From contig CP107217.1 in assembly GCA_025757745.1 (NCBI GenBank), positions 1,674,001-1,738,000 on the forward strand: DNA of 64,000 nt. The letters are read 5' to 3'. The notes under the pieces were generated by a model. That model saw nothing but the letters and a program-made list of their open reading frames with translations. It did not search any database and had not been told where the DNA came from. Of this stretch, positions 58,052 through 64,000 are shown piece after piece. Both the position numbers and the translations under genes were made by a program. Numbering within the stretch: the stretch's first letter is position 1; each line of letters starts with the position of its first letter. This DNA is from Coriobacteriaceae bacterium. Lineage in GTDB: Bacteria; Actinomycetota; Coriobacteriia; Coriobacteriales; Coriobacteriaceae.

Positions 58052-60794
58052 TCACTCGTCGAGCAGGAGGTCCGAGGAGCCGAGGCGCTCTTCTCGCGCC
58101 GGGGCGGCGCTCACGCTTATGTAGTCGAAGACATATGCGATCTCGCTTACGGGAACCTCTACGCGATAGCGCGTCGAGATGCTCGAGAAGCTCTGCCTGA
58201 AGGACTCGATGAAATCGGCGCGTTCCTCCTCGAAGCGGTCCTGGCCAACGTAGGTCTCAATGGGGTTTCTGGTAACAAGGCGCTCGACGAGACAGCAGAG
58301 GTGAACGTAGAGCCCAATGATGGCGTTGCTGCCGATCTTCTCGCCTGTCCTGCGCTGAAGCTCGTGCACGGCGCTCTCGATCTCATGGAATAGCCGCTCC
58401 GGGTCGAGGATGGTGATGGAGCGGATGACGTTCTGCAGCGTCATGTTCGAGAGCAGCTTCTCGTGGAAAGAAGAGAGCTCGGAAGCGTCAAGCCACCTGC
58501 CGAACACGACATCAACCTTAGAGGCGGACGCCGTCGACATGATGTCCTCGAGGGCGACGAAGGGGACGGAGGCGACCCCGGGGTCTCCCGTGCCGATGAC
58601 GGCGCAGACGCGGTGCTCGGAGAAAACGGCGTCGTTCGACCCGTTCGCGACGAGCTGCTTGAAGGGCCTCGTGAGCAGGCGCGCGCCTATGGTGCGCGGG
58701 AGGCTCTGCGAGACGAGCTGGCGTATCCTCTCCGCGGCGTCGACCCCGGACTCGGAGCAGAAGACGATGGCGTCCTCACGGTTGACGCGCTCGATCACCT
58801 TGCAGTGCGTCACGCACGCGGCGGTCGCATCGCCAAGAACCTCGGCGATGGACTTGCCGCCGAGCAGCCCGACCCCGATCTCGAGCGCAAGACCGGTAGA
58901 GACGTTGTTCACCACGCCGATAGTGGAGTCGGTAACGTTCTCGAGGGCCTTATAGGCCTCCTCCAAGGAGCCCATGTCGACGAGGAACACGACCCCGGTG
59001 CAGTAGGAATGGCGGTCGACGAGGCGCTGGAGCGGACCGACGATGTCCTTCAGCTGCTGGTCGTAGGGCATGTCGACAGCCTCGTACACATGCATGCCGA
59101 GCATACGGTTCGCCGCGTCGGCGATGCTCGTCGCCGTTGAGTAGCCGTGGGACAGGATGACGCAGAGCGTCCGAAGGGCCTTCGCATCGCGAGACTCCGA
59201 TGCGACGCACAGCGTCAGAAGCGTCTTCGTGAAGTGATCGAGCGAGATTCCCAGCGCCCCTTCCACGTCTGCGGCGACCTGATCGGAGACACTCGAGGCA
59301 AACGGCAATTCGGAGGTCACGGCACCGAGGAGATGGGAGATTTGCTCCGCACAGGCAGACTTTCGCTTAGCCAGGCCGATACCCGGCCACAACTGCAGGC
59401 AAATCTCCTGGGCCAGTAGAAAAGCGACCTTCCTCGAAAGCTCGATGCCATAAGAAGAGCCTGCGTCGGCAAGGACCGCGCCCACGACGCGCTCGAAGGC
59501 GCGCGACCTCGAGGAGGCGACGCCGTGGTCGAAGATCAAGTGATCCTCAACGCCGCGCACAGCGGAGACAGCTTGCGAGACAAGCTCGGAGACAGAGAGC
59601 TCCCCGGCGCAGAATCGCTCATCGAGGGAGCACAGGGCATCGAGCGCCTGCTCGACCGGCCCTGTGCTCTCGGCGGCATCCAGAGACGCGTCGATCAGAA
59701 CGCCATCGTCGGGCTGTTGATCGATCTGCGCGGAGGAGAGGAGCCCGCTGGGAAGAAGATACGGGCGAACGACGACGTAGTCGCCCTCGCGATTGAGGAA
59801 CGCTTTGGCGCAGCAGTTCGTCACGCAGGCGCGCAAGCCGGCGATGTTATCGGAAAAGTCCGCGTTCACGAGGCAACGGTATGCGCCGCGGCTGATCTTC
59901 ACATCAGAACCGATTCGGCACCCCTCGCTGCGCAGGAAGCTCAAGATGAGATCCTCGCGCTCCTCGGGGGTCCGCTCCTTGAGTGAGGGGACGCGGGCAC
60001 AGATGGGCATTTTGCTGTAGGCCGAGGAAACCTTCAGGTCATCGGCGGAAAGCGTCGTCGAAAGAACGAGGCGAGCGCGCGGCGCATCCTGGGAGGCATC
60101 GAGCCCGAGGGCCGTCGCAAGGCAGTGCTCCATCGCAGAGGGAGAGAGTGCCTCGATGCCGTTGACAAAGACCACACCCCCGCGCGCTTTCGCGATCGAC
60201 TCGTCAAGAAGCCCGTTGAACGAGGCGGCGTCCGGGACCCCGGCGCAGTCGATGCGCACATAGGAGGAGTCGCGGGACAGCAAGCCCTGGTTCTTGCCGT
60301 ACTCGTACACAAGGCGAGAAAGGAAAGACTTACCGACAACCCACGCCGCCGCTCAAGAGGATGGGCAGGCCAAACGGAGGGTACTGAACCGCAGCCTTGC
60401 ACTGCTCGACAACGGAGCTGAGGCTCATGTCGAAGCCCACGGCACGCGCGAAGTCGCGGTGATCGGCGATTCCCGTCGCCTGGATGAGGTCGGCGAGCGA
60501 GGCATACTCGCTTGCAGAGAGCTTTACCTGAAAACGCTTCTGGAACGCGCGGCGATGAAAATAACGGACAGGCCTGCCCGCCACCTTAACCACAAGACCG
60601 GCGCGAACAAGGTCGTTGAGGTACTGGCTCGCCAGGCTCCTGGAGATGATGAGCGTCTCGGCGATGTCGGAGGTGGACAGACGGGCAAGGTCGTCGAGCG
60701 AGACGGCAGAGGTGAGAGCCTCGAGATGCTCGAGAATCCTGTCCCTCATGTCGACGGGTTTCTTTGCCAAGCTGTCCTGTGTGGTCTTGTCCAT
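58052..60794 (-). pseudogene. LevR-like PTS-regulated transcriptional regulator, frameshifted in the P-loop
   Basis: Two frames together make one ~913-aa LevR-like protein. The 5' part (60794-60330) has an HTH (SAVSLDDLARLSTSDIAETL) and leads into the ATPase up to LPILLSGGVG. The 3' part (60310-58052) resumes with VYEYGKNQGLLSRD. Removing one base at 60338/60339 (TT to T on the minus strand) restores SGGVGVGKSFLSRLVYEYG, a proper Walker A. The ATPase lacks a GAFTGA loop and its Walker B reads GGVVFVNGIEALS instead of ending in DE. Downstream are PRD-like regions and an EIIA-Man-like domain (HSYCTGVVFLVDMGSLEEAY, around residue 600). GGAGG precedes the ATG at 60794. It may be a real pseudogene, a phase switch or a sequencing error. 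Confidence 0.75.
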
Positions 60795-60964
60795 GACTTC
60801 TTACCTCCTCGTACAAGGAGTATAAGGGGAGAACAGAGAACGGAAGGGGGCGCGTGGGGGGAATCAACAGCTCCGAGGAAAAGTCCACCACTTGAGGGGC
60901 AGAAAACAACGGCCATTGAACATTCAGGGCCGACGCTCAACACTTCGGCTCGACACTTCACTTT

Positions 60965-61020
60965 GGAAAGGGCCCCGGCGCGCCGGGGTCCCAACATAAA
61001 GAAGGGCCCCGGCGCGCAGG
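60965..61020 (-). terminator. Paired GC hairpins downstream of the mtnN fragment
   Basis: Two near-identical GGGCCCCGGCGCGC-containing units (about 60970-60993 and 61003-61022) form hairpins with short T-runs on the minus strand. They lie between the mtnN fragment and the regulator promoter (60795-60960, no gene seen). Confidence 0.6.
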
Positions 61021-61022
61021 GC

Positions 61023-61377
61023 CTAAAGCTTAACCATGCGCGCGGCGATGCGGGCGCAGTCGCAGGCGGCCTTCTTCTCGAAGGTGTTGTAGTCGACGAC
61101 CCGGCCCTCGGCGCAGGGCTTGTCGCTGATGGCGCGCACGACGACGAGGGGCACGCCGTTGAGATAGGCGGCCTGCGCGATGGTGCAGCCCTCCATCTCG
61201 CAGCACAGATCGCCGAAGGTCGCGAGGATTCGCTCCTTCTGTTCCGCGGGCGAGACGAACTGGTCGCCGGAGACGACGCGGCCCTTGAGGACCTTAATGT
61301 CGGGGGCGACGGCGGCCGCGGCGGCGCACGCCGCCAGCAAGGGCCGGAACGGATCGCGCAAGATCAAGGCGTCGCCC
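61023..61377 (-). pseudogene. mtnN: 5'-truncated MTA/SAH nucleosidase
   Basis: The C-terminal ~118 residues of a methylthioadenosine/S-adenosylhomocysteine nucleosidase: KVLKGRVVSGDQFVSPAEQK, CCEMEGCTIAQAAYLNGVPL and VVVRAISDKPCAEG, including the Glu of EMEG and the catalytic Asp of SDK. The N-terminal half is absent. The open frame continues upstream only as antisense of an IS3 transposase remnant, so the gene was cut by the insertion and is presumably inactive. Confidence 0.82.
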
Positions 61378-61798
61378 GGGAGGTCGGGCGTTACCGTCAG
61401 CCGGCGCCGCGTCTGCCGCATCATGAGGGAGAACGGCCTGGCCGGCGCATACGGCAGGAAGAGGTTCAAGGTGCACCCCGGGGCGGTCAACGAGGCCGAC
61501 GTGTCGAACGTCGTCGCGCGCGGCTTCGGCGGCAGGGCGCCGTGCACCCATATATGCAGCGACTTGGCCTGCGTGCGCGTCGGGGCGTCGTGGAACTACG
61601 TCTGCCTGCTCGTCGACCTCTGCAACGGGGAGATCGTCGGCCACTCCGAAGGACTGAGGAGGGACGCGCGAGCTCCGAGCCAAGCTCTTGGATTACGTGC
61701 ACTGGTACAACAACTTCAGGATCCACTCGACGCTGGGCTACATGTCGCCGGTCGAGTTCAGGGAGGCAGGGCCGTCCCTCCCGGAATCGTCCAAATAA
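61378..61798 (+). pseudogene. IS3-family transposase (OrfB) remnant
   Basis: Starts inside the HTH_21 region (RRRVCRIMRENGLAGAYGRK), continues into the rve integrase core (CTHICSDLACVRVGASWNYV, CLLVDLCNGEIVGHS), then an internal deletion and frameshift lead to the C-terminal YVHWYNNFRIHSTLGYMSPV with TAA at 61796-61798. The N-terminus, OrfA and much of the catalytic core are missing. It sits exactly at the broken 5' end of mtnN. Confidence 0.82.
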
Positions 61799-62504
61799 GT
61801 GTTGCCAATCCATAGCCAATCCAGCCACCATCTCCGCGAAGGCGGACGTCAGGAAAAGCTCGGCTTGAGCTCGGTCGGACGCGGTCTGTGGGGCATCATT
61901 CAGGCTCAGGGGGTCTCCTTGTCTTCTTCGGTCGCAACCTGAATAATAGGGACGGCCCCTTCTCTCTTTCCCTTTCGTTTTCGACGCGTCACCCTCTCGG
62001 CGGGCTTAAGTCCCGCGCTCGCGGGTGCAGGGGCTACGCCCAAACACCAAAAACGTAACGCCGTGCTCGAAGCGTTTCCGGACGTCAGCGTAATCTCAAA
62101 TCCCGTTCGTCAACTCATGGGCAAGCCACCTGAGACTACTCATTTCTCCTACTGGCAATGAAGACCTGCGACCTGCAGTTTTGCAAACTGCTTGAAAGCC
62201 ACCTGCATTGATTCACTTCCTATTGCAGCTGGCGACTTGGACGCGAAAAGGCATTTGAGTTTCAAAACGGGCGTTTTCGGCGCTATCGAGCCTCCAAAGG
62301 CATCCCGCCGCGCCCTTTGGGACAAAAACAAAAACTCAAAGCCCTGAGTTCGAAAATAGTTTTTGGAGTTGTCCCGACTTTTGTCCCCGAAGCCGACGAA
62401 ACGCGACAGGGTGTCACCTGGCGGCACTCAATTCGAGACGGCACCGAAAACTGGATGCAAGCGGAATGACGGGACGGCAGAACCGAAGCCATCGAGTGGG
62501 GATA
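61799..62504. other. ~700-nt stretch with no recognised gene
   Basis: Probably IS3 right-end debris followed by unclassified intergenic DNA. A 92-codon minus-strand frame at 62427-62149 is open, but I recognise nothing in it and see no clear ribosome site. The segment 62320-62400 is unusually A/T-rich with runs such as GGGACAAAAACAAAAACTC and TTTTTGGAGTTGTCCC, which are partly complementary. This is the right border of the 40-kb block that splits the ribosomal operon. Confidence 0.5.
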
Positions 62505-62536
62505 GAAAAAAGCCCGGGTGCCGTGGCATCCGGGCC
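62505..62536 (-). terminator. Terminator immediately after rplX
   Basis: GCCCGG(A)TGCC/GGCA(C)CCGGGC stem (62512-62535) followed on the minus strand by TTTTTT, 30 nt past the rplX stop. It ends the S10-side transcript before the 40-kb block. Confidence 0.95.
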
Positions 62537-62565
62537 TTTACTAGCAACTTGATGTTGCGGGCAGC

Positions 62566-62871
62566 TTAGAACTTGTGGCCGCACTTCTTGCAGACGCGCA
62601 GCTTGTTCTTGCCGTCCTTCTCGTGACCGACGCGGGTAACCTTACCGCACTCGGGGCAAACGAGATTGACGTTGGAGGCATCGATGGGAGCCTCCTGCGA
62701 AACGATGCCGCCCTGCTGGTTGGCAGCGTTGGGCTTGACGGCCTTCTTGACGACCGAAACGCCCTCGACAACAACCTTGTTCTCGGCGGGGAGAGCACGC
62801 AGGATAACGCCCTGCTTGCCGCGATCCTTACCAGAAAGAACCTGGACCTTATCGCCCTTCTTGATATACAT
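62566..62871 (-). CDS. rplX: 50S ribosomal protein L24
   Basis: Assembly-initiator large-subunit protein, 101 aa. KOW motif [20 protein letters not shown] at the N-terminus; the C-terminal half has a zinc-ribbon pattern CPECG...CKKCG. In almost all bacteria it is followed by rplE; here a terminator and 40 kb of other genes follow. Confidence 0.97.
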   Translation of the reverse strand: MYIKKGDKVQVLSGKDRGKQGVILRALPAENKVVVEGVSVVKKAVKPNAANQQGGIVSQEAPIDASNVNLVCPECGKVTRVGHEKDGKNKLRVCKKCGHKF

Positions 62872-62884
62872 ATATCTCCCCTAA

Positions 62885-63253
62885 CTACAGGGTCTCGGGA
62901 GCGAGCGAGACGATCTTCATGTACTTCTTGTCACGAAGCTCGCGAGCGACGGGCCCGAAGATACGGGTGCCGACGGGCGAACCATCGTTGTTGATGACAA
63001 CGCAGGCGTTCTCATCAAAGCGAATGTAGGAGCCATCCTTGCGGCGGATCTCCTTAACGGTGCGAACGACGACGCAACGGACAACGTCCTTCTTCTTGAC
63101 GTTGGCGCCAGGGGTAGCCTCCTGGACAGCACCGATGAACACATCGCCGATGCCTGCATAACGACGCTTGGAACCGCCAAGCACCTTGATGCAGCGAATC
63201 TTGCGAGCGCCGGAGTTGTCGGCGACGTTCAGCATGGTTTGCATCTGAATCAT
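62885..63253 (-). CDS. rplN: 50S ribosomal protein L14
   Basis: 122 aa, intersubunit bridge protein. [20 protein letters not shown] at the start and [20 protein letters not shown] at the end are diagnostic. The 118-nt gap to rpsQ (63254-63371) shows no gene. Confidence 0.98.
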   Translation of the reverse strand: MIQMQTMLNVADNSGARKIRCIKVLGGSKRRYAGIGDVFIGAVQEATPGANVKKKDVVRCVVVRTVKEIRRKDGSYIRFDENACVVINNDGSPVGTRIFGPVARELRDKKYMKIVSLAPETL

Positions 63254-63371
63254 GGTAGATGTTCCTCCGAACTAAGAACCGAAGAGAGGTGCGCAGTCTT
63301 TATACGGCCCGTGGTATGCAAGCCAGGCATACGCACATCTTCGGAAACGTACAAGTCGTAAGAGCGACTGC

Positions 63372-63632
63372 TTATTTAGCGCGCTCGACGACCTCGATGA
63401 GGCGCCAACGCTTCATCTTGGACATAGGACGGGTCTCCATAACGCGGACGGTGTCGCCCACGCCAGCCGTGCACTCCTCGTCGTGAGCGTGCAGCTTCTT
63501 GGAGCTGGTCATCATCTTGCCGTACTTGGGGTGACGCTTGCGCTCGGTGATGGTGACAACAATGGTCTTGGCACCAGAGACGGAGGTAACGACACCCGTA
63601 CGGACCTTACGCGAGTTACGCGAATCAGTCAT
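63372..63632 (-). CDS. rpsQ: 30S ribosomal protein S17
   Basis: 86 aa OB-fold 16S-binding protein: RKVRTGVVTSVSGAKTIVVT, HPKYGKMMTSSKKLHAHDEE and GDTVRVMETRPMSKMKRWRL. Follows rpmC by 16 nt. Confidence 0.98.
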   Translation of the reverse strand: MTDSRNSRKVRTGVVTSVSGAKTIVVTITERKRHPKYGKMMTSSKKLHAHDEECTAGVGDTVRVMETRPMSKMKRWRLIEVVERAK

Positions 63633-63648
63633 GTTCTCTCCTTAGGTC

Positions 63649-63864
63649 CTACTCGGCGACAGCGGACTTCTCCGCTGCGATCTCGCGGGCGCGCTGCTCC
63701 GTGAGGACGCGAGCGATGTCCTTCTTCACGGTGTTGACGCGAGCGGTGTTGTCCAGCTGGCTGGTGGCCATCTGGAAACGAAGGTTAAAGAGCTCGGCGC
63801 GCATTTCCTTCAGCTTCTCAACGAGCTGAGCGTCCGAGAGCTCACGAATCTCTGCGGGCTTCAT
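63649..63864 (-). CDS. rpmC: 50S ribosomal protein L29
   Basis: 71 aa helical hairpin protein at the exit tunnel: MKPAEIRELSDAQLVEKLKE, AELFNLRFQMATSQLDNTAR. Its ATG overlaps the rplP stop (TAATG). Confidence 0.97.
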   Translation of the reverse strand: MKPAEIRELSDAQLVEKLKEMRAELFNLRFQMATSQLDNTARVNTVKKDIARVLTEQRAREIAAEKSAVAE

Positions 63865-64000
63865 TAGTTCTCCTCCTTGGCGGCGGCGGCGTCCTCAGCA
63901 GCCCACTTGGCCTCGAGAGCGGCCTCCTCAGCCATCTCCTTCTCGATGCGCTGCTCAGCGTTCTTAGCAGCAACAATCTTGGTCTTGATGGGAAGCTTGT
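63864..64000 (-). CDS. rplP: 50S ribosomal protein L16, C-terminal end only
   Basis: The last ~45 codons are in the window: KLPIKTKIVAAKNAEQRIEK followed by an Ala/Glu-rich tail ending AAAAKEEN. KLPIKTK is the conserved end of L16; the ~30-residue tail beyond it is longer than usual. Precedes rpmC as in the S10 operon; the rest lies beyond the right edge. Confidence 0.93.
   Translation of the reverse strand, partial: KLPIKTKIVAAKNAEQRIEKEMAEEAALEAKWAAEDAAAAKEEN

Noticed and set aside
54241..58393. Plus-strand frames of 519 and 565 codons over the sugar operon
   Set aside because: Antisense to GH172 and PTS genes, with Val/Asp/Gly-rich shadow composition.
61385..61547. N-terminal 55 residues of the open frame upstream of the mtnN fragment
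   Set aside because: This part is antisense to the IS3 transposase remnant and shows no nucleosidase homology, so it is not genuine mtnN sequence.
62149..62427. 92-codon minus-strand hypothetical gene
   Set aside because: No clear ribosome site, no recognised domain, and atypical composition; kept only as part of an uncharacterised intergenic stretch.

Overview
The window is about 64 kb of GC-rich DNA that reads as a gut actinobacterium of the class Coriobacteriia, most likely Collinsella or a close relative. That assignment is inferred from the overall protein character, zinc-type ribosomal proteins, a mannose-family PTS, paired YheO-type regulators and many short palindromic intergenic repeats. 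No 16S gene is present to confirm it.

Layout. 1-12.2 kb: adenine deaminase (3' end cut by the window edge), an IS110-family element, tyrS, a U32 'peptidase', a class A penicillin-binding protein, argR, a GT2-like protein and truA. 12.3-22.0 kb (minus strand): rplQ, rpoA, rpsD, rpsK, rpsM, rpmJ, infA, map, adk, secY, rplO, rpmD, rpsE, rplR, rplF, rpsH, rpsN, rplE, i.e. the spc/alpha ribosomal operons. 62.5-64 kb (minus strand): rplX, rplN, rpsQ, rpmC and the end of rplP, the upstream half of the same superoperon. rplX and rplE are normally adjacent, but here about 40.5 kb lies between them. rplX has its own strong terminator and rplE has a candidate promoter and leader.

The intervening 40.5 kb is a mosaic. 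It holds: (a) a purine and molybdenum-hydroxylase accessory cluster (NCS2 permease, xdhC, yqeB, yqeC, mocA, YheO-like regulator) without the hydroxylase itself; (b) a decayed AbiE toxin-antitoxin cassette inside a duplicated hypothetical gene; (c) a type I restriction-modification locus with a ribbon-helix-helix protein, a GIY-YIG/DUF4357 nuclease, hsdM, hsdS, an inverted second hsdS half-gene and hsdR, carrying inverted repeats that predict phase variation of specificity; (d) a DEDDh exonuclease and a DUF234-type ATPase; (e) a second NCS2 permease/YheO pair; (f) a second U32 protein with a pseudouridine synthase; (g) a DeoR and Gfo/Idh pair; (h) a second IS110 element and an IS200 remnant; (i) a sugar operon with a LevR-like regulator, PTS EIIB-EIIC-EIID-EIIA, a GH172/DUF2961 enzyme and a ROK fructokinase-like enzyme; (j) an mtnN fragment cut by an IS3 remnant.

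Most notable are the split ribosomal superoperon, the invertible hsdS locus, the GH172/PTS/ROK sugar operon whose LevR-like regulator is frameshifted in its P-loop and lacks sigma-54 activator motifs, two IS110 elements with candidate 3' guide RNAs, and several palindromic or periodic intergenic repeats.
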